A DNA stretch of 64,000 nt from Pyrobaculum islandicum DSM 4184 (GCF_000015205.1 NC_008701.1:1553436-1617435); one strand, 5' to 3'; positions 7,742-16,880 are shown, numbered from the stretch's first letter. Numbers and translations are program-made. Notes: generated from the sequence alone by a model not told the origin.

Positions 7742-9901
7742 TTAAAGAGGCAGTAGTCCAAATGGATATATACCAATTGCTACGTTAGCCAACACTATGG
7801 CATATGCAAAAACTACAGACAGCGTGTTTAAGACCTTTATTAACGGGTTCAGCGAGGGACCTGAGGTGTCCTTAAACGGATCTCCTACGGTATCGCCTAT
7901 TACCGCCGCCTTGTGCATATCTGTCTTTTTAAGGCCTTGGAGCTCGATGTACTTCTTGGCGTTGTCCCAAGCGCCGCCTGCATTAGCCATAAGTAAAGCT
8001 CTGGGAACGCCGGCGACAATAGCGCCCATTATGAGACCCGCCAACGCGTTCCAACCAAGGACAAGGCCTGTTAACAACGGCACTATTATAGCGGCTAGAC
8101 CCGGTATCAGAAACTCGCCAAGCGCTCTCCTGGTCGCTATGTCGACAACTCTGGCGTAGTCGGGCTGCTCCTTCCACTCCAAAATACCCGGCCTCTCTCT
8201 AAACTGCCTTCTTATCTCTTCCACAATTTCCATAGCGGTCTTACCTACAGCCTCAAGCGTGCGGCTTGTGAAGAAGTAGACCAGCGAAACGCCTATAAAC
8301 GCGCCTATCAATACATTGGGATTTATAACTTGTAAAACGCCTAAGTTCTTCTCCATAATCTCTATGATGTTTTCACCGGGGATGATCTTATGTACGGCAT
8401 ATACAATTTCGAATATCAAAGCGATAAATAGCACGAGCGCAGCTAGCGCGGCGCTCGCAATAGCATAGCCCTTTGTAGTCGCCTTAGTGGTATTGCCGAT
8501 AGAATCTAAAACGTCGGTAACCTCTCTTACATTGTCAGGCAACCCAGCCATTTCCACTACGCCGTTGGCGTTGTCAGAGACAGGACCGTAGGAGTCGGCG
8601 GTAATTATTATACCTGCAATCACTAGTAGACCTACGCTAGCCATAGCAGTGCCGAAAATACCCGCTAGATACTTTGAATATTCGCCAAAGGTTTGAACAG
8701 GTACGGCATGGTAGCCGATCATATAAGATATACCGAGCACTGCGGCTATAACTGCTATGACAGGTATAGCGCTCATCAGACCTACACCGTAGCCGGTGAT
8801 GATTACAGTTGCCGGACTTATCTTTGCTTGTTCAGCTATCCTCCTCACCGGACTGTAATTGTAAGAAGTGTAATAGTCGGTTATCTTAACTACAAGCGGT
8901 GCAATAATAGCCCCGAGAGATGTAGCCGTTGCAAGGGCTAGAGCTCTCCAAAGCTCGATACCAAGTAGAAAAGATCCTGCGAAAAACAAGATGATAGATA
9001 GCGCTATAGTGGCATAAATAGCAACACTTATGGAAGACAGTGGGTTTTTGACGCCAGATGTCTTTAATAGGTTTACGCCTACAAATGTCGCTAACAGAGC
9101 CAGTGTTGCATATAATATAATGGCTTCAATGTATTGAGCCGGAAGACCTAATATCGCGGCGAGAAAAATAGCTGCTGTGACAGTGACAATATAAGACTCA
9201 TAAACGTCTGCCGCCATCCCTGCCACGTCCCCCACGTTATCCCCTACGTTATCTGCTATAACGCCTGGGTTTCTAGGGTCGTCCTCAGGAATGCCTGCCT
9301 CTATCTTACCCACGAGGTCAGCGCCGAGATCTGCAGCCTTTGTGTATATACCACCGCCAACTCTCATAAAGAGCGTAACTAGACTGGCTCCAAAACCTAG
9401 AGCCACCAGAGGCACTGCCCATTCGTTCGTCATTTGTTTAAAAACTAGGTAGAAGGCTGATATTAAAAGCAAAGCCACGCTTGCAAGAGATACACCCATG
9501 ACAGCGCCGGCGCGCCATGAAATTAATAACGCCTTGCCCATACCGCTAGTCGCGGCGGCTTGTGCAACACGGGAAGCAGATCTCGTAGTTACATACATGC
9601 CGAGATAACCAGCTAACATAGAGCCCAATGCGCCAACTATAAAACCTAAAGCCGTAAGCCCATATGTGCCTCTCGGTATGTCAATAGCTATGGCTATTAA
9701 TATTGCAAGTATTACCAAAAGTAAAGCTAGCGTTCGGTATTGCCTAAAAAGATAAGCCCTAGCGCCAGTAGCTATTGCTTGTGAAATAAATTGCATCTTC
9801 TCACTTCCGGGATCTTGCCTTAAAACCCACCTGGCAAGATATATAGCATATATAACACCTAAAGCCCCCACTATTGTTCCAAAGACGGCAAATTCTACCA
9901 T
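7742..9901 (-). CDS. hppA: K+-independent proton-translocating membrane pyrophosphatase
   Basis: The 719-aa protein is almost entirely hydrophobic with about 16 membrane segments. It carries the family's pyrophosphate/Mg-binding motifs GGGIYTKAADLGADLVGK, IPEDDPRNPGVIADNVGDNV and, near the C-terminus, GDTVGDPFKDTSGPSLN. It uses PPi hydrolysis to pump H+ across the membrane. The residue that separates subfamilies is Lys in GNTTKATTKGYA; K+-dependent enzymes have Ala there, so this one should not need K+. The ATG at 9901 follows a TATA-like CTTTTAAGT around 9921-9930. It is a separate transcription unit just upstream of the GTPase gene. Confidence 0.95.
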   Translation of the reverse strand: MVEFAVFGTIVGALGVIYAIYLARWVLRQDPGSEKMQFISQAIATGARAYLFRQYRTLALLLVILAILIAIAIDIPRGTYGLTALGFIVGALGSMLAGYLGMYVTTRSASRVAQAAATSGMGKALLISWRAGAVMGVSLASVALLLISAFYLVFKQMTNEWAVPLVALGFGASLVTLFMRVGGGIYTKAADLGADLVGKIEAGIPEDDPRNPGVIADNVGDNVGDVAGMAADVYESYIVTVTAAIFLAAILGLPAQYIEAIILYATLALLATFVGVNLLKTSGVKNPLSSISVAIYATIALSIILFFAGSFLLGIELWRALALATATSLGAIIAPLVVKITDYYTSYNYSPVRRIAEQAKISPATVIITGYGVGLMSAIPVIAVIAAVLGISYMIGYHAVPVQTFGEYSKYLAGIFGTAMASVGLLVIAGIIITADSYGPVSDNANGVVEMAGLPDNVREVTDVLDSIGNTTKATTKGYAIASAALAALVLFIALIFEIVYAVHKIIPGENIIEIMEKNLGVLQVINPNVLIGAFIGVSLVYFFTSRTLEAVGKTAMEIVEEIRRQFRERPGILEWKEQPDYARVVDIATRRALGEFLIPGLAAIIVPLLTGLVLGWNALAGLIMGAIVAGVPRALLMANAGGAWDNAKKYIELQGLKKTDMHKAAVIGDTVGDPFKDTSGPSLNPLIKVLNTLSVVFAYAIVLANVAIGIYPFGLLPL

Positions 9902-10012
9902 AGCCGACCAGATCTATATTACTTAAAAGTTTTTCAAGAGCTATGGCTAGCGTATACGTAAACTATACGTATACATAAAAATATTTTAAAAAGCTACGAA
10001 ATCGATTGCCAT

Positions 10013-12316
10013 ATGCCTCTTGAGCGCGTTGTAGAATTCAGAATAGCAGGAGACATTGATATAATTCCTGAACTGATATATTTCATAGGCAAGGCAGGAG
10101 TAGCTATGTTTGAGGAAAGACCTGAGAAACTTCCAAAACCACACGATCCTATTCTTTTTCAAAAAGCTAAGAAAATAGACGAATTTCTTAACCAATTAAT
10201 GCTGTATATACAGCCACAGCAAGTAAAGTTGCCTCTCGAAAACCTAGAACAACAGGTAAATGCTGTTTTGGAAAAACTGGAGTCTATTTACAAAGATGTT
10301 TTATATCGTGTCCGCTTGGCAGACGAGCTAAGGACTAAGTTAGCTATCTCAAGAGAAATTTTTTCACTTAAGACAGTTAGTATTCCTAAAACAGAATCAA
10401 TAGACATATTTATAGTATTGCCAGGTAAAGCCATAAGGGAAACTATAGAGTTAGCAAAATCATTTAACGCCTCTGTTATACAACAGGGTAATATCCTTAT
10501 TGTAGCTATAGAGCGTAGAAGCGCATCACAATTAAAAACTGCGTTGGAAAAACTCGGGGTAAAAATCTTCACGCCACAAGAGGTCGCAGAGGTGGATCCT
10601 CCTGACGTAATTGAGGATAAGCTAAAAAAAGTAGAGGAGGAGCTCAGAGCTATAGTCCTAAGACACAAGGACTTGATAGACTATGCATATACCCTCAGAG
10701 GCGCTATAGCTACTGTTATAGATACTTTTAATAAATCTGCAATAGATGAGGGGCTAGAGGTCGGCCGTCTTTTTGAATCGTACGAGAGAGAAATAAACAG
10801 GTTGGAATACCAACTAGCAAGTCTGAGCAAAATCAGAAAGGTCTTGAGCGCTCTCTCAGAAAAAGAAAGTCTAAAAATTCCAGAGGGCTACAAACTAGTT
10901 ATAGACCCAGAGACTCCTATAGAGGCGCCCCACGTAATTCAGGAAATAGACGGGATTAAGATAGCTCTTGTGAGAGGAGGTGCCAAAGGTTTAGAGATTC
11001 CACGCGAGTATTTAACAGATATAAAAACTGGGAGAGAGCTCGTCGAAAACGCTATAAGATCTACAGAGGTATCGCTACAAAAATTGAAGAAAGAGTTGGA
11101 GACTTTAGAAAAGCTATACGGCGAATATTCTTTATACGGGGATAAAAATTGGGAGGGGCATAGAAATACTGCATCAGTGATATTTTACACGTTGGAAAAA
11201 GATGTGAAGAAAATAGATGACATACTTACAGAATTTATAAGGAGGAACTTAGTTAAACTAGATGTAGTTAAAAAGATACGCTATAAATATTTTGATAAAG
11301 TGCCTGTAGAGAGAAGACCCACGTTGGAGAAATATCCAACGCCAATTAGACAATTTACAAAAATTGTATATATGTATGGAGTTCCTAAAGCTGATGAATT
11401 AAGTCCTGTTCCCTTGGTGGCGTTGATCTTTCCTGTATTTTTCGGCTGGATGTACGGCGACTTAGGCCACGGCTTCCTCCTATTTCTCCTGGGGGTACTC
11501 CTAATGACTAAGTTATATGGAGGAAGACATAGAGATTGGGGCGTGATATGGACTCTCACAGGCCTGGTGTCTATGTTTTTTGGCGCTTTTGTATATCAAG
11601 AGGCCTTTGGATTTGGCCTAAAAGAGCTCGGTATAAAAATGCCGACACTTCCGCTGTTGCACATATTCGGGGTACACACCCTGGTAGAGTCTGAGGGTGT
11701 GATAATTGCCCTAAGGGCTGCGTTTTTACTCGGCTTTCTGTTGTTACTTCTCGCCTTTATTTCAAAAATCATAAACACGGTACTCAAGGGAGAGCCCGAC
11801 GTAGCAATAGCAGTAGTGCTACCACAAGCTCTACTCTTCTTTTCATTAGGTATGGTGTTTTTCAGCCTTATAAAAGACGCGTTTCATATGGAGTTTCTAA
11901 CCCCGTTGATGCAACTCCCCTGGATATATGTATTTCTGCTTGCGTTTATCTGGAGCGCGACAGGGGCTCTAGTACTCAAAGCTAGATATAAACACCATGA
12001 GGAAGCCCCGCCTATAACTGAGGAGTTTATCATGGGATTTGTGGAGGGATCTCTAGCGGCACTTGCAAATATACCAAGCTTCTCTCGTCTGGTAATACTC
12101 ATACTTATACATGGCGTGTTGACAAAGTTGGCAAACGGCGTCGCCATAGCCCTAGGCCCCGCTGGGCTACTCTTTGCAGTGTTTGCCCACGCCCTAATAG
12201 CCGCGGCGGAGGGCCTCTTCTCGACGGTACAATCGCTACGTCTGACGTTCTACGAGATATTTTCTAAGTTCTACGAGGGCAGAGGCCGCCTCTTTACACC
12301 CTTGGCGCTTCCATAA
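10013..12316 (+). CDS. atpI: A/V-type ATP synthase subunit I (a-subunit homologue)
   Basis: The 767-aa protein has the two-part form of subunit I: a soluble, coiled-coil-rich N-terminal half (about 1-445, with charged heptads such as KKVEEELRAIVLRHKDL) and a membrane half starting at VPLVALIFPVFFGWMYGDLG. That motif and the C-terminal AAEGLFSTVQSLRLTFYEIF, with the essential arginine region, form part of the proton path against the K ring. No other ATPase subunit genes are adjacent. A TATA element (TATTTTAAAAA) precedes ATG 10013 by about 25 bp. The stop overlaps the next ATG (TAATG), so the two genes form an operon. Confidence 0.92.
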   Translation: MPLERVVEFRIAGDIDIIPELIYFIGKAGVAMFEERPEKLPKPHDPILFQKAKKIDEFLNQLMLYIQPQQVKLPLENLEQQVNAVLEKLESIYKDVLYRVRLADELRTKLAISREIFSLKTVSIPKTESIDIFIVLPGKAIRETIELAKSFNASVIQQGNILIVAIERRSASQLKTALEKLGVKIFTPQEVAEVDPPDVIEDKLKKVEEELRAIVLRHKDLIDYAYTLRGAIATVIDTFNKSAIDEGLEVGRLFESYEREINRLEYQLASLSKIRKVLSALSEKESLKIPEGYKLVIDPETPIEAPHVIQEIDGIKIALVRGGAKGLEIPREYLTDIKTGRELVENAIRSTEVSLQKLKKELETLEKLYGEYSLYGDKNWEGHRNTASVIFYTLEKDVKKIDDILTEFIRRNLVKLDVVKKIRYKYFDKVPVERRPTLEKYPTPIRQFTKIVYMYGVPKADELSPVPLVALIFPVFFGWMYGDLGHGFLLFLLGVLLMTKLYGGRHRDWGVIWTLTGLVSMFFGAFVYQEAFGFGLKELGIKMPTLPLLHIFGVHTLVESEGVIIALRAAFLLGFLLLLLAFISKIINTVLKGEPDVAIAVVLPQALLFFSLGMVFFSLIKDAFHMEFLTPLMQLPWIYVFLLAFIWSATGALVLKARYKHHEEAPPITEEFIMGFVEGSLAALANIPSFSRLVILILIHGVLTKLANGVAIALGPAGLLFAVFAHALIAAAEGLFSTVQSLRLTFYEIFSKFYEGRGRLFTPLALP

Positions 12317-12993
12317 TGGAGATAATTGCGGAGATTACGCCACTTAGAGATAGAGACAAAGTACTCAGAAAGTTGGAGTCCATAAAGCCCTATGTGGAGA
12401 AGGTAGATATCCCAGAGTCGCCGGGTGGTAAACCGACAGCGCACTCCCTGGCGGTGGGCGCTTTAGCAAAGCAGTTGGGGCTGGAGCCCATAGTCCACAT
12501 AAGGCTTCTCGACGTAAACAAGACAGGGTTTAAATCCCTCCTAGGCGGCGCCTACATACTCGGCGTAAGATATGTTGTGGTTTTACAGGGCGATCCGCCG
12601 GCAGAGGGCGAGCCCGTTGGTGAAGTCACTACGGAGGAGGCGGTGGCAGAGGCAAAGAAGATGGGCTTTGTGACAGGCGCTCTTCTTAGTTTCAGAAGAG
12701 ACTACATAGAGCGAATAAGACGGTTGGGAGCCGACTTTTATCTAGCGCTACATCTAACTGACGTTAAACAGTTAGAGGGTTTGCCACCAATAATATATCC
12801 CTATATTATGATTAAAACAGGGAACAACATCGCGTTGCTCGAGAGACTAAGACAGACAGCTGTTGAACTGCCGCAAGCGCTAGGGTTAATAGAGAAGCTC
12901 AGAGGAGTAGTTCCAGGCATTGTCTTGTCTGTACCTGGAGATTTTGAGACGCTACTTCAGATTCTAAGAAAAATCAAAACATGCCGCAGTTAA
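12316..12993 (+). CDS. MetF-like methylenetetrahydrofolate-reductase family protein
   Basis: The 225-aa TIM-barrel-like protein has features of the methylenetetrahydrofolate reductase family: a first strand with VEKVDIPESPGGKPTAHS, then IVHIRLLDVNKTGFKSLL and YVVVLQGDPPAEGEP. The last resembles the LRGD(P) segment that contacts FAD/folate. It is shorter than bacterial MetF (about 290 aa). It would act in C1 transfer with a modified folate; the exact substrate in this organism is unknown. It begins inside the stop codon of atpI. Its last 20 bases overlap the convergent rpp29 candidate. Confidence 0.7.
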   Translation: MEIIAEITPLRDRDKVLRKLESIKPYVEKVDIPESPGGKPTAHSLAVGALAKQLGLEPIVHIRLLDVNKTGFKSLLGGAYILGVRYVVVLQGDPPAEGEPVGEVTTEEAVAEAKKMGFVTGALLSFRRDYIERIRRLGADFYLALHLTDVKQLEGLPPIIYPYIMIKTGNNIALLERLRQTAVELPQALGLIEKLRGVVPGIVLSVPGDFETLLQILRKIKTCRS

Positions 12994-13213
12994 AAAGTCT
13001 TCTGTCGCGGTAACCAACAAGATATATACCGTTTATCAAAACTCCTAAGTCATATACATAGAAGCGACAGGGGTACTTCGGTATTGTGACAACTCGACCG
13101 CCGGCGAGAATTAGAAAAGTGTTGTTCGTCTCTCCCACAACAACCCCCCTCACCCTATAGGAGCATTTGTACGTGGAGACCTCTCTTCCTAAAAGATCTA
13201 TACATATGGGCAT
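12974..13213 (-). CDS. rnp1: Candidate RNase P protein Rpp29 (component 1)
   Basis: This 79-aa protein follows rpl29 with no gap (TAA directly followed by ATG). That is the position of the Rpp29/Pop4 gene in most archaeal rpl22-rps3-rpl29 clusters. The sequence fits the Sm-like Rpp29 barrel: DLLGREVSTYKCSYRV, then RGVVVGETNNTFLIL, GRVVTIPKYPCRFYVY and LINGIYLVGYRDRR. These match the family's G-V-E-NT, PK--C-F and G--L-G-P--R pattern. Rpp29 binds RNase P RNA with Rpp21. As I recall, work on the minimal RNase P RNA of Pyrobaculum relatives recognised only Pop5 and Rpp30, so this assignment matters. The alternative is an unrelated small protein. Confidence 0.7.
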   Translation of the reverse strand: MPICIDLLGREVSTYKCSYRVRGVVVGETNNTFLILAGGRVVTIPKYPCRFYVYDLGVLINGIYLVGYRDRRLFNCGMF

Positions 13214-13447
13214 TTAGGAAGACTTCTGCTGGCCCGCTTTCCTAGATTCCTCTTTTTCAATAGTTAAAATTCTAGCAATTGCCCTTTTGATCACTCTTAT
13301 CCTACCCGGATTTTCTACAAAACCCCTAGACCTTTGAGTCTCAAGTTTTACAAGCTCTGCCCTAAGCTGGTTTAATAACTCTCTCCTCTCCTCTGGCTTC
13401 ATTTCGCGTAGAACTCTGGCTTTAAGTCTCTTGTTATCTAGAGACAT
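13214..13447 (-). CDS. rpl29: 50S ribosomal protein L29 (uL29)
   Basis: The 77-aa basic helical protein contains the L29 signature: KARVLREMKPEERRELLNQL, then LVKLETQRSRGFVENPGRI and RVIKRAIARIL. It binds 23S rRNA near the peptide exit tunnel. It lies between rps3 and the rpp29 candidate on the same strand. The next ATG follows its stop directly and 30 bases separate it from rps3, consistent with one transcript. Confidence 0.93.
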   Translation of the reverse strand: MSLDNKRLKARVLREMKPEERRELLNQLRAELVKLETQRSRGFVENPGRIRVIKRAIARILTIEKEESRKAGQQKSS

Positions 13448-13477
13448 GAGAACTGCGAAAGCAGCGGCTTTTTAAAA

Positions 13478-14131
13478 TTATTGTTGTGAAGTAGTCTCAG
13501 GTTTCACCGGCGGCTTTATTTTGTATTCGTCTGAATATTGCAAAGAGGCTGGCGCGATCCTTACCTCTATGCCATATATACCAGGCTTAAGAAGCACATG
13601 GACAACAGCTCTTCTAACCCTGTTCTTTGCGTCGTACCCGATCTTATAGAGCTTGCCATATGTAAGTTTCTCAAAACGGGCCCTCTCTGTCGAGAGCTTT
13701 CCGCTCACCACAATCTCAAACCCCTTGGCCCCAGCCTCCATAAGCTGTCTCACAGCTACAAACATAACGCGTCTAAACCTCACTCCTTTAGCCATGGCGT
13801 TGGCAATACGGTAGGCGATAACCTTGGGGAACATCTCAGGCGCCTCTATCTTAGAAACGTCAATAACATCGATTTGTGGGTTTTCTACGCCGAGTTTGTT
13901 TACCAGTATATTACTAATCTCCTTGACAATTACGCCCTTCTTGCCGATAATCCTAGAAGGCCTCTCTGCATATATCACAATACGTGTGCCAAGCGGGGTT
14001 TTCAAAATTTCAGAGTCTATATAGCCATATTTACTAAGTTTATACTCGAGAAACTCCTTAATCATCCACTTCTTCTTATTTTCCTCCAGTATTTTCTTAT
14101 AGACGGGCAACCTCCTCTGTACAGCAGACAT
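13478..14131 (-). CDS. rps3: 30S ribosomal protein S3 (uS3)
   Basis: The protein has an N-terminal KH domain (TRIVIYAERPSRIIGKKGVI) and the S3 C-terminal domain (AKGFEIVVSGKLSTERARFE, then KPGIYGIEVRI). It lines the mRNA entry channel of the small subunit. The frame is open to 14200, but ATG 14131 (MSAVQRRLPVYKK, 217 aa) is the better start: it matches archaeal S3 N-termini, and TATATTTAAAG at 14149-14160 lies about 24 bp upstream. The gene therefore has its own promoter. The expected upstream neighbour rpl22 is about 2.1 kb away, beyond a tnpB cassette. Confidence 0.95.
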   Translation of the reverse strand: MSAVQRRLPVYKKILEENKKKWMIKEFLEYKLSKYGYIDSEILKTPLGTRIVIYAERPSRIIGKKGVIVKEISNILVNKLGVENPQIDVIDVSKIEAPEMFPKVIAYRIANAMAKGVRFRRVMFVAVRQLMEAGAKGFEIVVSGKLSTERARFEKLTYGKLYKIGYDAKNRVRRAVVHVLLKPGIYGIEVRIAPASLQYSDEYKIKPPVKPETTSQQ

Positions 14132-14249
14132 CACACCCACTATAGGCGCTATATTTAAAGTTTTCCCTAATCCAAGGCGCTCAACGCCTTGTATCAGCAA
14201 GGGGTGAATCGGTCACCGCTCTCCATAAAGGAATTTCCATCATCACATC

Positions 14250-14393
14250 TTGTCCTGTCAATTCCTTTAATAGTTTCCTCACATATTCCTCCGCCGCTAG
14301 GTGCATCCTCGTCGCTAGGTCTAAGACGTCTGGACGTTCCTCGATGAGTTTCCAAGGGATTCTGATTTTCAACGTCCTGTACGTTTGGCTCAT
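14250..14393 (-). pseudogene. tnpB N-terminal fragment, 'A-type' start (cassette 2)
   Basis: ATG at 14393 starts about 47 residues matching the intact TnpB (MSQTYRTLKIRIPWKLIEER, then EEYVRKLLKELTGQ). Homology ends abruptly near 14250. The remaining frame (DVMMEIPLWRAV...) is unrelated host sequence running towards rps3. Only about 11% of the gene remains. It faces away from the B-type copy at 14845 across the conserved spacer and marks one edge of the cassette between rps3 and rpl22. Confidence 0.8.
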
Positions 14394-14844
14394 ATGCATA
14401 CAGGGCGTAGGGGAGAAAAGCTAGTTGAAGAGACTCTCTTTCTACTCTCTTACACACTTGCCTAACGGCGCGCCGTCAGGCAGGCGAAGCGTTGGATAAC
14501 GTGGGAGGTGTGAGTCTGTGGCGTCTTCGCGATGTTTAGAAGTCTGGGTGGGTTGAAAAACGGGTTTACGGCGGTTTTTACCGCGAGCGCCGTCAACACG
14601 GCGATGGGGAATATCGGTATGAACAGGGCTTGGGGCGGCATCAGCGGCGTATGACGCCGGCGAGGGTCGGCAAGTTGCTAGCAACGACGACCGCCCTAGT
14701 GGCGGCGAAGATTAACAACATGGCCAGCACGCGTCTCTCAACGCCGCCTTCACGTCGGCGCCGTGGGTTTGTCTTGTGAAACTTTTGGCTTGCCCCCGTG
14801 TGTCTTCTATAAGCAGATATTTCAGCCCATCCACATACAAGGCC
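14394..14844. other. Conserved spacer between head-to-head tnpB genes (cassette 2)
   Basis: This is the best preserved of the three spacers. From the A-type side it holds: the A-type upstream region (GGGGAGAAAAGCTAG); a palindrome at 14459-14482 (TGCCTAACGGCG joined to CGCCGTCAGGCA, one mismatch in 12 pairs, no loop); a minus-strand hydrophobic frame at 14462-14641; a plus-strand 42-aa frame at 14651-14779 containing VAAKINNMASTRLSTPPSRR; and the B-type upstream block. The peptide AAK(V/I)NNMA-TRL-TP recurs in the spacers of cassettes 1 and 4. Confidence 0.7.
14462..14641 (-). CDS. Small hydrophobic ORF in the tnpB spacer (59 aa)
   Basis: This is the homologue of the 49-aa frame at 1766-1915. 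It begins MPPQALFIPIFPIAVLTAL and has AVNPFFNPP at the same position, then a longer polar tail (KTPQTHTSHVIQRF). The conserved hydrophobic N-terminus followed by NPFFNPP suggests one membrane helix. It points the same way as the A-type tnpB fragment and ends inside the palindrome. Whether it is translated is unknown. Confidence 0.35.
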   Translation of the reverse strand: MPPQALFIPIFPIAVLTALAVKTAVNPFFNPPRLLNIAKTPQTHTSHVIQRFACLTARR

Positions 14845-16099
14845 ATGTACACATACAGAACGCTGAAGTTGGAGATACCTTGGCGCCTTGTCGAAGAGAG
14901 ACCGGACGTCCTCGGCCTCGCCATGAGGGTGCTAGCGGCGGAGGAGTACGTGAGGAGACTGCTAAAGGAATTAACGGGGCAAGAAGAGTTGAAACTCACG
15001 GCGCCACATACTTACTTCCAACAAATGCGAGTTAGCTGTCAGGATAATAGAAGAGGTGTTCGCCAGATACGGCCTTGGGAAGAGCCTTGCGAATTATGCT
15101 AAATTCCTCTGGCGAGACGTGGTGTTCCACCGGGCGGTCCCACTCGACGCTCAACTTAGGGTTGAGAACGAGAGAGACGTGGGCAATGCGGTATTCGTCG
15201 ACCTCAAGAGCGGCGTTGTCAAAGTGCGGAGGTTGCAAGAGACGTTAATAATTCATCTCAAGAGACAGAGCGCCGAGTGGATAAGGAGGAGAGTTGAGGA
15301 AGGCGCCAAGTTGAAACTTGCCTTCCTCGGTATTGAGAGACGAAAGAGCAAGAAACCAACATACGGAAAGCTCTACGTCGCCCCCGTCTTCGCTCGTGAA
15401 ATGACGCCGGCGGAGCCCAAGACAATAATCACTGTTGATATTAACCGCCTTGATCACGGCGTCATGGTGGGTCTCCTAGTGGATGGAAAACTGAGACAGA
15501 CATTGAGACTCCCAGACAAAGACGCGATTAAGACGTTAAAGAGACTCCACGAGGAGATAAGCAAGTTAGAAAAACAAGCCACTAGGGAGACAGACCTTGC
15601 GAGAAGGAAACGACTCGAGGAGAGAGTCCGCTATCTCAAGTCCAAACGATATAGGAAGATACGTGGCGTTATAACACAGATCGCGGGCGAGATCATAAAG
15701 TTGGCGAGAGAGCACAAAGCCGCTATCGTTGTTGATACAATCGAAGACGGGAATTACAGAATGTTGAAAGAGGGAAACGGTAGCGGAGAGAAGAAGCACT
15801 TCCTCGACGGCCTTGGGCAGTTGAGGAGACGCCTACAAGCGCTCGCGCATTGGTACGACATTCCGTATCTAGAGGAGCGGCTGTATTCAACTGTTTGCCC
15901 GAAATGCGGCGCCAATATGGCGGAGGAAAGAGGACACATAATGCGTTGCCCTGCCTGCGGCTTCACTGACCATAGGGATAGAATTCCGTTGCTCTGGGCA
16001 AAGAGGAGGTACTGGGAACTACTCCAGAAGACAAAACAACCCCGCTCTCCCCACTCCGGCGACCACCTCACTTTTAATCGTAAGTCCGCTCACTCATGA
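14845..16099 (+). pseudogene. tnpB, 'B-type', frameshifted near residue 55 (cassette 2)
   Basis: The N-terminal part (MYTYRTLKLEIPWRLVEER to EELKLTA) ends at a small deletion around 15000-15025 that removes most of the EELDRLLTPDRR segment and shifts the frame. The rest is then open to 16099: CELAVRIIEEVFARYGLGKS and onward, 347 aa from the GTG at 15056. The nuclease half is intact: Asp in TVDINRLDHG, Glu in VVDTIEDGNYR, CPKCG...CPACG and Asp in DHRDRIPLLWA. A shortened protein from 15056 would lack about 70 N-terminal residues, so activity is doubtful. An omega-RNA-like tail follows. Confidence 0.85.
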
Positions 16100-16252
16100 A
16101 CCCACCGGCCTTGGGGACCCGGCCGGCTGTTGCATCTGCCGAGCCCGTCCGCCCAGGCACGGCCGGACCCCCGCGCGCCTGGGTTGCCCCTGTGCGGCTC
16201 GGGCGCGCGCCCCGAGCTCCCCCGAGGAAGGCCGGTTATACAAAGGGGAGCC
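16100..16252 (+). ncRNA. Candidate omega-RNA scaffold (copy 2)
   Basis: ACCGGCCTT (16104-16112) is exactly complementary to AAGGCCGGT (16228-16236). That strand sits inside the stem GCTCCCC (16216-16222) / GGGGAGC (16245-16251). A central GCGCGCC / GGGCGCGC arm lies between. Compared with copy 1, both helices differ in several base pairs yet remain fully paired, which is compensatory change. The tail starts with ATGAACC, as in copies 1 and 4. Sequence after 16252 (CGTATACAAACC) differs from the other copies, as expected for a site-specific guide. Confidence 0.7.
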
Positions 16253-16283
16253 GTATACAAACCTATTTTTATGCCTTTAACGA

Positions 16284-16841
16284 CTAGCGCTTTACGAGAT
16301 TTAGTTTGTAACGCTTCGGCACAACCTCTTTAGGCAATTCGGCGGCTATCACCTCGACGTTGACAGTCTGCTCATCAAATCTTGTAGCTCTGCCAAAAGC
16401 CCTAGGCATTATGTTGGGTATTCTATACCCCTTGTGAGCAGCGGCGTGGACAATCACAACTCTCTCGACATCCAACCCTCTAAACTTGGCGTTATTCTCC
16501 AAATTCTCTAACAGATCTAGGAACCTCTTCGCCACCTTTACAGGCCACTTAGCCACAGGCCACCCACTCCAGGGAACTGCGTGGTGAGCTTGTTTCTTCT
16601 TAAAAGTCTTAATGGGGATAGGTCTCTTCATCTTAACCACGTCCTCTAGCCACGACTTGGCTTGCCTAAGGGTCATGCCCTTTATAAACCTGGCCACTTC
16701 GACGCTCTTTTTCCAAGACATCTTTTGCTCCGGGGCATACGCCCTGACGATTTGTTCAGACGTTATCTTAACGCCATACTTCCTAAATACCAACTGGATG
16801 ACGTCCTCCTCGCTTAGTGAATAGTTCTGATGCTGAGGCAC
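16284..16841 (-). CDS. rpl22: 50S ribosomal protein L22 (uL22)
   Basis: The protein shows the archaeal L22 pattern: [19 protein letters not shown], then [34 protein letters not shown] and [15 protein letters not shown]. The last segments form the loop reaching into the exit tunnel. The frame is open to ATG 16880. I prefer GTG 16841 ([13 protein letters not shown], 185 aa) because the TATA element at 16883-16893 would put the transcript start near 16863, downstream of the ATG. The start is uncertain. rps3, its usual next neighbour, is separated from it by cassette 2. Confidence 0.9.
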   Translation of the reverse strand: MPQHQNYSLSEEDVIQLVFRKYGVKITSEQIVRAYAPEQKMSWKKSVEVARFIKGMTLRQAKSWLEDVVKMKRPIPIKTFKKKQAHHAVPWSGWPVAKWPVKVAKRFLDLLENLENNAKFRGLDVERVVIVHAAAHKGYRIPNIMPRAFGRATRFDEQTVNVEVIAAELPKEVVPKRYKLNLVKR

Positions 16842-16880
16842 AGAGGCCGTGAAATAGACGTTTATAAAATTTCCCATCAT

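Noticed and set aside
14442-14684. 80-aa minus-strand frame in spacer 2
   Set aside because: It overlaps the frame at 14462-14641, which is the one conserved in cassette 1; this frame is not conserved.
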